This document shows positions 39,301 to 47,904 of a stretch of DNA of 64,000 nucleotides, one piece after another. Both the position numbers and the translations under genes were made by a program. The stretch's first letter is position 1. The number at the start of each line of letters is the position of its first letter. The notes below the pieces were generated by a model. The model was not told the DNA's origin, did not search any database, and saw only the letters and a program-made list of their open reading frames with translations. The DNA comes from Methylophilaceae bacterium 11. Its GTDB lineage: Bacteria; Pseudomonadota; Gammaproteobacteria; Burkholderiales; Methylophilaceae. The stretch is taken from assembly GCA_000525025.1 (NCBI GenBank), contig JCKJ01000001.1, positions 2,170,001 to 2,234,000 on the forward strand. Reading direction: 5' to 3'.

Positions 39301-40509
39301 TTGAAACAGCTTATTTTGCGTTTCATCGGGCGAGGTAAATACCGCGCTTGCATCTTGGCGATACAACTCTTGCGGCACTGTGCCATTCCCTTTGAGCTTA
39401 TTGATGACGCCTAAGCCGGACAGCGCGAGTGACGCTCTATCGCCTTGCCATTCCAGCTTGCCGTAGGCTTGATTCACTTCACTTGGTGAGTTATCGCGCC
39501 AACCGTCTTCCAGAAAAAAGTTACCGGCACCAAATGCCGCAAAATCACCAAGGTCCCAGCTGCCTTCTTCTTTATCTGCATTGTTAATACCACCGGAGAC
39601 CTGTAATTGCTTGCGCCCATAAGAGCCTGCGAGCACTTCGGCAGAAACTCCCTCATCCGTAAAACCGCTTTTGGTACGCATGACCAAAGCGCCACCTAAT
39701 GTGTTGAGGCCGAATAAAGGGTTAGAGCCGGGAAACACATCCATGCCACCCAATGCATTCAATGGAATCATGTCCCAGTTGACGACATCACCAAATGGCT
39801 CATTAACGCGCACGCCATCAAAGAACACGGACAAGCCTTGCGGTGTACCAATTTGTGGGCCTGCGGTAAAACCGCGGTAGCTCACATCCATTTGAAATGG
39901 GTTGCCTTGATAATCGTTGACGTTGACGGATTGCAGTTTGGAGTTCATCAGATCAGACAAACTCAAGGCATGTGCTTCTTTAATCTCTTTAGCGGTAATG
40001 CTTTGAATATTTCCGGCAATCTGCTCTTTGGTCAGATTCAATCCGGGCATTGGCCCAACATCGTAAAAACGTTTGGCCCTTACCTTGGTTTCTTTCAGTT
40101 CTAATTGCGTTTTATCTTTACGTTTGATGATGATGCTATCGCCACGTGACACACTTTCTAAGTCTGTCCCAGTCAGTAGCTGATTCAGAATTTCACTGCC
40201 AGTCATATACCCTTTAACGGCAGGTGCAATTTTTCCAGTGGTGATTTTGCTATCGAAGCTAAGGCTGACACCCGCATAATTGGCAAACTGTTGCAGTGAG
40301 GCCGCCAGTGCTTGCGAGGGAATATCTACATTCATCACCCTGCCAGTCATGCCATCACTAGGCAATGTGGTATTTAACTTTTCTCCAGCCGCGATGACTG
40401 GGACAGAATAGGTTGACAAGCTCAACAGCGCAGCAAGTACTGCCAGATAGCTTGTGCGCACTACCGCGCTTGCCGATGTGGGTCGATGACACCCTAGAAC
40501 TGTTTTCAT
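36358..40509 (-). CDS. TonB-dependent receptor with STN domain and C-terminal NTF2-like domain (receptor 1)
   Basis: A 1383-residue transducer-type outer-membrane receptor. Order: signal peptide (~1-41), STN signalling domain (~57-125) that contacts a FecR-type anti-sigma, plug with SVFFDGVRVNEPFGDVVNW split near 225-245, a 22-strand barrel with large loops (~290-1160), and an NTF2-like Cds6-type domain (~1215-1340; AVEAWNMAMLNNNADAYIQSY, split, and GQWKIVRERN). The family normally ends at the last strand, so the C-terminal domain is unusual. Many Asp/Asn/Cys-rich loop insertions suggest a bulky or metal-containing ligand, but no substrate can be named. Upstream FecR/FecI probably control it. 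Confidence 0.92.
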   Translation of the reverse strand: MKTVLGCHRPTSASAVVRTSYLAVLAALLSLSTYSVPVIAAGEKLNTTLPSDGMTGRVMNVDIPSQALAASLQQFANYAGVSLSFDSKITTGKIAPAVKGYMTGSEILNQLLTGTDLESVSRGDSIIIKRKDKTQLELKETKVRAKRFYDVGPMPGLNLTKEQIAGNIQSITAKEIKEAHALSLSDLMNSKLQSVNVNDYQGNPFQMDVSYRGFTAGPQIGTPQGLSVFFDGVRVNEPFGDVVNWDMIPLNALGGMDVFPGSNPLFGLNTLGGALVMRTKSGFTDEGVSAEVLAGSYGRKQLQVSGGINNADKEEGSWDLGDFAAFGAGNFFLEDGWRDNSPSEVNQAYGKLEWQGDRASLALSGLGVINKLKGNGTVPQELYRQDASAVFTSPDETQNKLFQLKLAGIFDVTNTFNITSHAYYRNSKRHSTTGDIIDLENFQPDGTYSHEGTRLPGTGKNIHCAYADDNRDGIPNYFVVSEANYMPFLISAGTGGGFDMSLTQNEGSVVVPEPVINALQTIFATGVYDVFVNPYIQGTDDLPYGAGTISSFMDFPQSSSGMPYLDADGTTSYIFAHVPVNADVCRTGINGYWNQGMIAAEGGGVSRDGALGAEPYTGVIEGTPTAITTDSNIQQVSKGLALQLNWNTDYHKFMVGTSIDKATSSYVGKQRLGTLDENRNVINDPNLLGEEYYFADHDATINDFAGKSSTRSAYFSETWTPTQTLNFSFSARYNYTNIINKLAPTKADRTLTGLRYLNRYAYGIICPGTDLSECPYSLDAPIPAETYFNELVMAGLFPSGLNLLEKSATEKFSYHSLNPSIGATWQAKPNLNLYANWNQGTRAPSVIELGCAYDATLVIPTDIYGNPTSTTAIPRSLAEGRGCKLPSSLSGDPYLPQVVAQTYEVGARGKFNDFLEWNVSAYRTNVRDDIYLTALTGDLSFFQSIGDTRRQGIEFGMAGEYGKSDFRMNYSLTDATFQSHFKTFSTANSTAVRDPFFGPINVIDVKPGNVMPGVPFNNFNFNWGYKLTPNFKLNMNMVAHSRSYLRGNENNAHTPNLPRVTADGIGRGTGGVIGNNYSGTAPGYAVLNMSGRYNFGNGWAASLMVNNVLDKKYYSAGRLGVSPFAPSTYGAIGSSGFNYNSNEWISSQFISAGAPRGVWASLSYDFDATQKGELPSSSITRIEPDTLEAAYVARPSSEEVALLKQIDELQSQPVTQRTPYGVEMAKHQVKLAVEAWNMAMLNNNADAYIQSYSAGYAPPGTSHNGWADEQKTLIGTEQVQSSALSDIVVAPMGKKLAAVFTQTALRAGQPVVIRKVLTFEQKEGQWKIVRERNTSPSYLDVKSTKPINTSMSKKTRQSDRTDKGKQVATRNLQVSGLESAGVQ

Positions 40510-40566
40510 AATTTGCCTGTGATTAAAAATGTGCTTGTACTGCTATAACCAAGCAGGCAAAAAAAT

Positions 40567-40574
40567 CCTGATGT
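40567..40574 (-). promoter_or_regulatory. ACATCAGG promoter-like motif before receptor 1
   Basis: ACATCAGG on the minus strand lies 58 bases before the receptor 1 start, virtually the same distance (59) as the copy before receptor 2. The conserved position supports a promoter element rather than coding remnants. Confidence 0.6.
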
Positions 40575-40591
40575 CTTAATTCAATTATTTT

Positions 40592-41620
40592 TTATTTTTG
40601 TGGTTGCGCTTTTAGCCATGTTGCTTCTGGGGTGGACTGCAACGTGACAGATGTGATTTCGGGCAAGCTCCATAAGAACTTTTCAATATCCTTCACTTTC
40701 ACCACGGCTGTGACATGCGGATTACCCGAGGGCATGAGTGTTGCCTCTACCGCAGGCTTGCGGTAGCGCGAGAGCACTTCGGCTATTTCATCCAAACCGG
40801 CATACTCAAAATTCAGTGCGCCCTGCTTAAAATTAAATGCCTCGGCGGCACTACGCTGCACAATCACTGGGTTATTGCGCATTTTAATTTCCGCCACTTG
40901 GCCGTCATGTAACACCACTACCTTGTGATTTTCAGGGTCTGGTAGCGACTCTACGCGCACACGGCCATGGTCCACACTCACGCGTACCATTTGCGCTAAA
41001 CGGTTCACAGCAAAGCGCGTACCCAGCACTGTTACCTTCGCGTAACCGCTATCGACAATAAAGGGCCGATCAGCATCTTTTGTCACTTCAAATATCACTT
41101 CGCCACGGTTCAGTTTCACCAACCGTTTATTGCGGTAGTAAGTCACACTGACATCACTATTGCCGTTAATAAAGAGTGAGCTGCCATCTTCCAATGTTTG
41201 GCTCAACTGCTCGCCCACTTTGGTCACTTGTGCCATCTGCATGGTAGGGGTAGCTTGCCAGCGCTCGTAACCGGCAACGCCTAATAGACTGGTCACCGCA
41301 ATCAAGGCAATGCCCAATAGATTGCTGACCATTTTTTGTGTTCTTTTGGTACGCGTGACTTGTTCGTAATACTGCTTTTGCGTCACCGCATTGGCCAACG
41401 ATTTTAAATTCTCTTTGCTATCAAAATCTTGCCAAACATCCGCCACCGCATGATACTCATCAGCATGTGTGCGACTAGCCATTAGCCAAGCTTCAAAACG
41501 TCCTCTTTCAGGATGATCGGGCTCTGCATCCCGCATACGCAAAAACCACTTCACAGCAGTCTCTGTGATTTTTTGTTGTGTGGTTGAACGCTTGAGCGAA
41601 CTGAATAATGTGCTGGACAT
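40592..41620 (-). CDS. FecR-type anti-sigma/signal transducer (module 1)
   Basis: A 342-residue inner-membrane regulator. The cytoplasmic N-terminal domain (VKWFLRMRDAEPDHPERGRFEAWL, split, ~24-47) holds the sigma factor, a single membrane segment lies at ~96-115 (LLGIALIAVTSLLGVAGY), and the periplasmic FecR domain (~130-260) plus a small C-terminal fold contact the receptor's STN domain. It lies 19 bases downstream of its sigma-factor gene and upstream of receptor 1, as in fec-type surface signalling. Confidence 0.92.
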   Translation of the reverse strand: MSSTLFSSLKRSTTQQKITETAVKWFLRMRDAEPDHPERGRFEAWLMASRTHADEYHAVADVWQDFDSKENLKSLANAVTQKQYYEQVTRTKRTQKMVSNLLGIALIAVTSLLGVAGYERWQATPTMQMAQVTKVGEQLSQTLEDGSSLFINGNSDVSVTYYRNKRLVKLNRGEVIFEVTKDADRPFIVDSGYAKVTVLGTRFAVNRLAQMVRVSVDHGRVRVESLPDPENHKVVVLHDGQVAEIKMRNNPVIVQRSAAEAFNFKQGALNFEYAGLDEIAEVLSRYRKPAVEATLMPSGNPHVTAVVKVKDIEKFLWSLPEITSVTLQSTPEATWLKAQPQK

Positions 41621-41639
41621 AAATATAGGTAGTAATGGC

Positions 41640-42185
41640 TTATGGATAGATCAACGCTTTGGCGGCTCTTAAATCCACAAGTGCGCGGATGATGTGTCGC
41701 TCCACCATATTCACACTGATTTTATAATGCGCAGCAATCGCATTCTGTGACATACCTTCTATGCGGAACATCCAAAACACATCTCTACATTTGGGCGGTA
41801 GGCTATCAATGATTTTTTGCAGCAGTTGCAACCGCTGCTGAATATCCAAAAGACGTTCCGGGGATGGCGAAAGCTCCTCAACGGCATACGCACTATGCAG
41901 ATGATCAAAATCACCACTCGACTCATTGCCTGACTCAATATGCATAGGCACAAACATCGCGGCTTCATGATGACTATCAATCAGCAAATTGCGCACAATC
42001 GTTGTGAGATAAGCCTCTGGCTGCGCATGCCTCTGCTCGTTTTTGGCCAGCGCAAACCGCACCAGCGCATCATGCAAAATATCAAATGCTAAATGCTTGC
42101 AATGAATCCGTCGAAAAATAGAAGGCAATAAATCATGGTATGCCCATGTTAAATTGATTCCATTCCACATTAGCGAGCTATTCAT
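41640..42185 (-). CDS. ECF sigma factor, FecI type (module 1)
   Basis: A 181-residue sigma-70 family protein with region 2 (AFDILHDALVRFAL, EAYLTTIVRNLLIDSHH, ~31-75) and region 4 (LPPKCRDVFWMFRIEGMSQNAIAAHYKISVNMVERHIIRAL, split, ~130-171). It should direct transcription of receptor 1 and possibly of exbBD-tonB when the receptor is occupied. The 46-residue linker between the two regions is acidic and longer than usual. It is about 40 % similar by eye to the module 2 factor. Confidence 0.93.
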   Translation of the reverse strand: MNSSLMWNGINLTWAYHDLLPSIFRRIHCKHLAFDILHDALVRFALAKNEQRHAQPEAYLTTIVRNLLIDSHHEAAMFVPMHIESGNESSGDFDHLHSAYAVEELSPSPERLLDIQQRLQLLQKIIDSLPPKCRDVFWMFRIEGMSQNAIAAHYKISVNMVERHIIRALVDLRAAKALIYP

Positions 42186-42358
42186 TTATGTACTCAACGC
42201 CTAAATGATTAACCCTAATGCAATAATCGCTCCAAAGTCATACATCTATAACATTATGATTTATTTACATATTTGTTTAGCGTGTTGTTGAGTGTTGGTT
42301 TATTACAACCAATGCAGGGTGCTATCAACCAAATAGCTATCAACTGGGGTCAACCAAA

Positions 42359-42378
42359 CCCACACATTGTTGTGCGGG
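42359..42378 (-). terminator. Probable terminator after receptor 2
   Basis: On the minus strand CCCGCACA pairs with TGTGTGGG around an ACAA loop (8 bp with one wobble), followed by TTTGGTT. It lies 20 bases after the receptor 2 stop and would separate that gene from fecI of module 1. Confidence 0.65.
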
Positions 42379-42397
42379 CTTGATTCAAATGAGTGTG

Positions 42398-45300
42398 TTA
42401 AAAACTTGGTTTGGAATTGGGGTCAAACTGCCAATTCAAACTAAACCAAACGCCACGTGGCGCACCTGGGGCAATAAAGTTTGTAGTGAGCCAATCACCA
42501 GAATTGTGGTTATAACCATCTGGACCAATTGCACCGTTAATACTGGGTGAAAATGGGTTCACCCCTAAACGCCCAGCACTGAAATATTCCTTATCAAACA
42601 CATTGTTAATCAGCATTGTTGCTGTCCACTCTTTGTTAAACTTATAACTGGTTTGGAAATTAAACACTGTGTACCCGGGCAACTTGCCTGGATTGCTTGA
42701 TGGCTGCCGGTAAACTGTTTTCCAGCCAAGAGGTAAAAGGTTCGCATCATACTCTCGCATCACCACTGGTCTTGGCACACCTGGGCGATGTTTATTGTTC
42801 TCATTTCCGCGTAGATAAGTCCATGAGTGAGCAACCGCACTCAATCCCATTGACCATTTGTCAGTCACATCATAATTAACGCTAGCATTAAGATTGTGTA
42901 GAGAGACCCCTGGCATGCGATCACCTGGTCGAACCGTAATCATGCCAGGCGCGACTTCACCGCCGGTGAGCACTTGCATAGGCGTAGCACTACTATTTGC
43001 CTCGCCACCCGTTACAAAGGTGCTTCTAAACTTTGCATCATTCAACGCATAGTTGAGGCCAAAACGAAACTTGTCCACGTTACCGTTCAACCCCATCTCA
43101 ACGCCTTGACGACGGGTGCGACCAATGGTGTCAAAAAAGTTTTGGTTTCCAAAATAAGTCACCATGTAAATATCATTTTTTAACTCAGTACGATAATAGC
43201 CAAGATTCCATTCCAGCATTTCACCCCAGCGACCCCGAGCACCAATATCATATGTTTGCGCCTCTACTTGCGGTAGGTAGGGATCTCCAGATAGAGCGCT
43301 AGGTAACTGGCAAGAGCGACCGTTGGCAACACTTCGTGGTATATAAACTTGGTTACCGTTACTGTCTACACCATACTTCACTGGAGTCTTATCCAGTGCA
43401 CAGCCCAACTCAATCACACTTGGAGTGCGTGTACCTTGTGCCCAATTAACGTACAGATTTAGATTTTCCTTAGCTTGCCAGGTTAAACCCAGTGATGGAT
43501 TGAGCGAGTAATAGCTGAACTTCTCTGGTTTTTCCGGATATTTAGCTACTGTGCCGAACGGTATCTGATAACCGGTTGGTATATCACATGCTGGATCAGG
43601 GCAAAGTGCATAATCATTTGGGTAATTTAGATAATCGGCCAAAGATATTTCAGACCCACCAAAATCACGCGCGGCGAATGTCGTGTTTACCTTGGTTTGG
43701 TTATAGCGTAACGCGCCCGTAATATGCAATGTCTCAACGGGGCTCCAAGTCTCGCTAGCGTACAAGCTTTGGGTAGTTGAGGTACCACTGAAATCATTAT
43801 TCTCAATACCCACATCGGCTGCCCTGAACACATCAAGCGCACCATCCGGATCTAAATAAGCGTTTCGTTTTGCATCAAAAAATCCTAAACGCTGGCTATT
43901 GAGGTATTCAGAGTAAGGCTTATCAATGGATGCCCCTACCATGAACTTATGTTTTTCTAAGTTCCAGTTTAATTGTAGTGATGCGCCATCCACCTTTTGG
44001 TTAATTTGATTATCGGTAATCACTGCGGTCGGGATCCCCACTACCTCTCCAGGCTGGTCTCCTTGCAAACCATCCACGGCTACTACACGATCATTCACTA
44101 TTTTTGGATTATAGGTAAGTCCTCGCTCACCTTCCTGCTGCGCTTCATAACATGCTTCTCCGTTCACAGCAAATCTATAGGCAATCAAATGCTTTACACC
44201 ATCAGGGGTATAGTAAAAACTAGCGGATAATGCCGAGAGTATTCCAAAATCAACAGGGAACGATGGATCAGGTCTAGCAAAGTCTGATGCCATTTGATCG
44301 AATTTCGCAAAATATGAAATCTCAGAATTTGAATACGAGGTTTCAGTGCCTATCGGACTGATAAAATCATCAGCAGTGTCATTGACGATGTAGGTAGTAG
44401 GGTTTTGATAGTACGCAAATTGGGACTTTGCCGCAGCTAAAAACTCTGCCGAGTTGATTTCTTGCGGCCCTAATAAACTCATATCTGCAATACCAGTATT
44501 AAATAATGCGTTCAGAAACGGACTGGAAGATAAATCATTGGGATCTGGAATATCGATCCTGACATAATCAGGTAGGCCATATTGATTGGTACTCATGAAT
44601 TTGCAGGTAAATTCTTGTCCATCTGCAAAATTTTGGCTTAAGGCCATACCTTCATAATCCGTGTAGGCATCCCCTGTGATTTGCCTTCTGCGACTGTTTC
44701 TGCGGTATACCTGCCCCGTTACTGTGAAATTATCACTTACAAAATAACTACCAGAGAGCTGAAACTGCGATAGTCGATTCTTGGTTTCATCCGGACTAGT
44801 AAACACACTGCGTCTATTTTGTTCATAAAAATTCGTGGGCACCATGCCATTCCCTACCAGATTGTTGGCCACTACCAATGAGCTCAAATTCAAATCTAGT
44901 TTATCCCCCCTGTAACTGGCTTTAGTGAAAAGCTGATTGACTTCGCTAGGGGAGTTATTACGCCAGCCATCTTCCAGAAAGAAGTTGCCTGCAGCAAATA
45001 AACCGATAGTACCGTTGTTCCACCCACCCTCTGCTTGGAACTGTCTTCTGCCAAATGAACCAGTGAGTACATCTGCATCAACACCTGTATTATTAAAACC
45101 ATCTTTAGTTTTTACGGCAAATGCACCGCCCAACGTACCCAGGCCAAAAATTGGATTAGAGCCGGGGAATACATCAACGCCTGCTAAGGCATTCATGGGA
45201 ATCATGTCCCAGTTCACCACATCACCGAATGGTTCATTGACACGGATACCGTCAAAGAACACTGAGAGGCCTTGAGGTGTACCAATCTGTGGGCCTGCAG

Positions 45301-45892
45301 TAAAGCCTCTATATTGCACGTCCATTTGAAAAGGGTTGCCTTGGTAGTCATTCACAGTCACAGACTGTAGCTTTTTGTTCATTAAGTCAGTAATGCTGAG
45401 TGAGTGCGAATCTTTGATCTCTTTGGCGGTGATGCTTTGTACGTTGCCGGGGATTTGCTCTTTAGTTAAGCCTAGTCCGGGTAATGGGCCTATCTCGTAG
45501 AAGCGTTTGGCGCGGACGTTGATTGTATCTAGCTGAATGTTTTCTGACTTCTCGACCTTTACACGCGCACGCTTAATAACAATGGTGTTGTCTTCTACGT
45601 TGGCTTCAAGCCCCGTATTTTCCAGTATTTTCTTTAAAGTCTGGCTTTCGTCATAGCTACCTTTTATGGCTGGTGCCAGCTTGCCTTTTGCCAAACTGTT
45701 ATCAAACACTATATTTTTACCCGTCTGTTTTGCGTATTGTTTTAACGATTCCGCTAACGGCTGAGCCGGCAGGTTAACGGTCACGGGAATTTCAGTATTG
45801 AGTGCACCAGCATACGCATTTAACGCAGTCATCAAACTCACTGAACATGCAGCAATACTTATTGCTTTTGGTTTTAAACGGGGGAGTTGCAT
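42398..45892 (-). CDS. TonB-dependent receptor with STN domain (receptor 2)
   Basis: A 1164-residue paralogue of receptor 1 with signal peptide (~1-29), STN domain (~36-100), plug containing the same GTPQGLSVFFDGIRVNEPFG block (split) and a barrel ending VWFSLNWQFDPNSKPSF. It stops at the last strand and lacks the NTF2-like domain of receptor 1. ATG 45892 is preferred to GTG 45940 because GAGAGA precedes it and the signal peptide then starts directly. Large extracellular loops again include Cys pairs. Controlled most likely by the FecR/FecI pair upstream; ligand unknown. Confidence 0.92.
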   Translation of the reverse strand: MQLPRLKPKAISIAACSVSLMTALNAYAGALNTEIPVTVNLPAQPLAESLKQYAKQTGKNIVFDNSLAKGKLAPAIKGSYDESQTLKKILENTGLEANVEDNTIVIKRARVKVEKSENIQLDTINVRAKRFYEIGPLPGLGLTKEQIPGNVQSITAKEIKDSHSLSITDLMNKKLQSVTVNDYQGNPFQMDVQYRGFTAGPQIGTPQGLSVFFDGIRVNEPFGDVVNWDMIPMNALAGVDVFPGSNPIFGLGTLGGAFAVKTKDGFNNTGVDADVLTGSFGRRQFQAEGGWNNGTIGLFAAGNFFLEDGWRNNSPSEVNQLFTKASYRGDKLDLNLSSLVVANNLVGNGMVPTNFYEQNRRSVFTSPDETKNRLSQFQLSGSYFVSDNFTVTGQVYRRNSRRRQITGDAYTDYEGMALSQNFADGQEFTCKFMSTNQYGLPDYVRIDIPDPNDLSSSPFLNALFNTGIADMSLLGPQEINSAEFLAAAKSQFAYYQNPTTYIVNDTADDFISPIGTETSYSNSEISYFAKFDQMASDFARPDPSFPVDFGILSALSASFYYTPDGVKHLIAYRFAVNGEACYEAQQEGERGLTYNPKIVNDRVVAVDGLQGDQPGEVVGIPTAVITDNQINQKVDGASLQLNWNLEKHKFMVGASIDKPYSEYLNSQRLGFFDAKRNAYLDPDGALDVFRAADVGIENNDFSGTSTTQSLYASETWSPVETLHITGALRYNQTKVNTTFAARDFGGSEISLADYLNYPNDYALCPDPACDIPTGYQIPFGTVAKYPEKPEKFSYYSLNPSLGLTWQAKENLNLYVNWAQGTRTPSVIELGCALDKTPVKYGVDSNGNQVYIPRSVANGRSCQLPSALSGDPYLPQVEAQTYDIGARGRWGEMLEWNLGYYRTELKNDIYMVTYFGNQNFFDTIGRTRRQGVEMGLNGNVDKFRFGLNYALNDAKFRSTFVTGGEANSSATPMQVLTGGEVAPGMITVRPGDRMPGVSLHNLNASVNYDVTDKWSMGLSAVAHSWTYLRGNENNKHRPGVPRPVVMREYDANLLPLGWKTVYRQPSSNPGKLPGYTVFNFQTSYKFNKEWTATMLINNVFDKEYFSAGRLGVNPFSPSINGAIGPDGYNHNSGDWLTTNFIAPGAPRGVWFSLNWQFDPNSKPSF

Positions 45893-45950
45893 ACAGAGTC
45901 TCTCAAATAAATTTGGTTGAATACTGTATTGACGAGGCACAATTGAATTG

Positions 45951-45958
45951 CCTGATGT
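45951..45958 (-). promoter_or_regulatory. ACATCAGG promoter-like motif before receptor 2
   Basis: The minus-strand octamer ACATCAGG lies 59 bases before the receptor 2 start. Sixteen bases after it comes CGTC, a common ECF-sigma -10 core, which strengthens the case for an ECF promoter. Confidence 0.6.
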
Positions 45959-46061
45959 TGGAATATAAATATTTCTTGATCGCTAAGCTGGATATGCAGA
46001 TTGTGCACTTGTGCAAATACCGCTTAAGCCTTAGCGTAAACGATACGGCGCAAATGCAAAT

Positions 46062-47066
46062 CTACTGATTTCGATTGGTAGAGCGGTTTAACTCTGTTTT
46101 ACTGGCTGAGTGTTTTACTGTTACATCCGCAACCTGTGGCAACGATTGAATAAATGCTTCCATCTCTTTAATTTTAATCACCGCAGTAATGCCTACCGAT
46201 TGATTCACGTGGGAGACTAAGGGGATGGCGCGATATCTGGATACCGTTTCAGCAACCTCGTTTAAGTCAGCATCTTCAAAAATGATTCTGCCTTGCGTAA
46301 ACTCAAACATACTCAATGCATTGCGATCCAGCTTGTACAACGATTGCGCCGTGGTAATTTCTGCAACTTGGCCATTGGTTAATACAATAATACTAGTCGA
46401 AGGTTTACCATCACTAGTTAGCGCCTCAACCTGTACTTTGCCGTGGTCCACCGCAACATATGTCTTTTCTTTGAGCCGATTCACCAAGAACCGGGTGCCT
46501 TTGACGGTAATTCTGGCATTAGCGCTTTCCACCACAAACGGTCGGCTTTGATCTTTCACCACATCAAATACAGCCTGCCCTTGTTTCAGTTTAACAACAC
46601 GCTTATGACGATAATAAATCACCTCAACATCAGAGCGAGCATCCAGCGTAAGTTGTGTGCCATCTGATAAGTATTGGCTAACAATATGTCCAACCTGGCT
46701 TGATTGTGCAATGTGCGTGAGTGGTTGTTGCTGCCAATCTTGCCAAGTTTGGTACGCAAACACTGCACAAAAACCCAACACCACAATACTGGCAAACTTT
46801 GCTAACGAGGCAACCTTGCTTCTACGTTTGATATCTTCATCCAGCTTTTTGCGCTGCATTGCCTCCGCCAGCACTTCTATTTGCTTGTGCGAATCAAAGT
46901 CTTGCCATGCTTGCACAATAGCGCGGTAGGCATCTTGATGCGCAGCACTTTGCATCAACCAGCTTTCAAACTTGCTACGGTCAGGGTGATCTAGGTCTGC
47001 ATGTTGCAGCCGCAAAAACCATTTAGCCGCTTCTTCACGCACACTTTTATGCAGAGTATTCATCAT
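46062..47066 (-). CDS. FecR-type anti-sigma/signal transducer (module 2)
   Basis: A 334-residue counterpart of the module 1 protein with the same layout: N-terminal sigma-binding domain (AKWFLRLQHADLDHPDRSKFESWL, split, ~14-37), one membrane segment (~90-108), FecR domain and a small C-terminal fold. Its start overlaps the fecI stop as ATGA, so anti-sigma and sigma are coupled. The gene precedes receptor 2. Confidence 0.92.
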   Translation of the reverse strand: MMNTLHKSVREEAAKWFLRLQHADLDHPDRSKFESWLMQSAAHQDAYRAIVQAWQDFDSHKQIEVLAEAMQRKKLDEDIKRRSKVASLAKFASIVVLGFCAVFAYQTWQDWQQQPLTHIAQSSQVGHIVSQYLSDGTQLTLDARSDVEVIYYRHKRVVKLKQGQAVFDVVKDQSRPFVVESANARITVKGTRFLVNRLKEKTYVAVDHGKVQVEALTSDGKPSTSIIVLTNGQVAEITTAQSLYKLDRNALSMFEFTQGRIIFEDADLNEVAETVSRYRAIPLVSHVNQSVGITAVIKIKEMEAFIQSLPQVADVTVKHSASKTELNRSTNRNQ

Positions 47067-47620
47067 GCGCTCAGTAAGTAATCTTTTGCCAGCGACAAAT
47101 CGACCAGCGCGCGCATGACATGGCGCTCTACCATATTCAGGCTAATGTTTAATTGTTGAGCGATATCTATTTGCGACTTGCCTTCAATCCGATATAGCCA
47201 AAATACCTCTCTGCATTTTGCGGGCAAACAGTCTATGATGTTTTGCAGTGCATGCATGCGCTGCTTGATATCAGCCAAGCGTTCTGGGGATTTGAGCCAG
47301 GACGCTTCCATATCAAAGCGGTCGTCGTTTATATCTTCCTGAAAGTTAAGTGCCTGTACATCCACATAGCGCGCATGGTAGCGATGATGATCCACGATTA
47401 AATGTTTCACGATAGACCGAAGATAAGCATGCGGCTCAAGAATGGATTCAACACTGTTACGCACTGCGAATTTGACGATGGCGTCATGTAGCAGGTCATT
47501 TGCCAAATGGAAATTGTTAGTCTGTGCATAAATCTTACGCAATAGATCCGTGTAAACCCATTCCAGATTCAGGTTATGCCAAAAGGTAAATGTATCCGGG
47601 CGGTTAGGTGTCAGGCTCAT
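47063..47620 (-). CDS. ECF sigma factor, FecI type (module 2)
   Basis: A 185-residue sigma factor with region 2 (LANDLLHDAIVKFAV, LRSIVKHLIVDHH) and region 4 (LPAKCREVFWLYRIEGKSQIDIAQQLNISLNMVERHVMRAL, split). ATG 47620 is chosen over GTG 47623. It begins the module fecI-fecR-receptor 2. Region 4 is very like that of module 1, so the two sigma factors may recognise overlapping promoters. Confidence 0.93.
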   Translation of the reverse strand: MSLTPNRPDTFTFWHNLNLEWVYTDLLRKIYAQTNNFHLANDLLHDAIVKFAVRNSVESILEPHAYLRSIVKHLIVDHHRYHARYVDVQALNFQEDINDDRFDMEASWLKSPERLADIKQRMHALQNIIDCLPAKCREVFWLYRIEGKSQIDIAQQLNISLNMVERHVMRALVDLSLAKDYLLSA

Positions 47621-47740
47621 CACGTTGCTACTAACAGTTATTTTTGCTTAATAATGCAAGTTTCATTCCTTATAAAGCAGCGTCATAACCCTCTGATTTA
47701 TCTATCAATAATATAAACTCCACCTACTTTGTAAAAAGCT

Positions 47741-47772
47741 TGGTTGATATAAACCCGAGCACTGGTTGATAT
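47741..47772 (+). repeat. Direct repeat TGGTTGATAT x2
   Basis: TGGTTGATAT at 47741-47750 recurs at 47763-47772, 22 bases apart (two helical turns), in the control region upstream of fecI module 2. The spacing suits a regulator dimer, but nothing identifies it. Confidence 0.35.
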
Positions 47773-47832
47773 CAGCCAATTCAGTAATTTTTAGACAGAG
47801 GCCATCTGTTTTCTATACCCTATTAAAACCAC

Positions 47833-47861
47833 TTGAAAATGAACAGACCTGTCTGTATTAT
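47833..47861 (+). promoter_or_regulatory. Promoter with TetR-type operator in its spacer
   Basis: TTGAAA (47833-47838) and TATTAT (47856-47861) are separated by exactly 17 bases, a strong sigma-70 promoter for the gene at 47905. The dyad ACAGAC-CT-GTCTGT (47843-47856) fills the spacer, an ideal place for a repressor. The same dyad occurs at 49882-49895. Confidence 0.82.
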
Positions 47862-47904
47862 TTAGTCGCTGTTTATTATTCAATATTTTTAAAGGGAGAT
47901 TGAT

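Noticed and set aside
42321-47772. GGTTGATA-type repeats as a shared operator upstream of both fecI genes
   Set aside because: The elements exist near both genes but in opposite orientation and at different distances, so a common operator is not supported.
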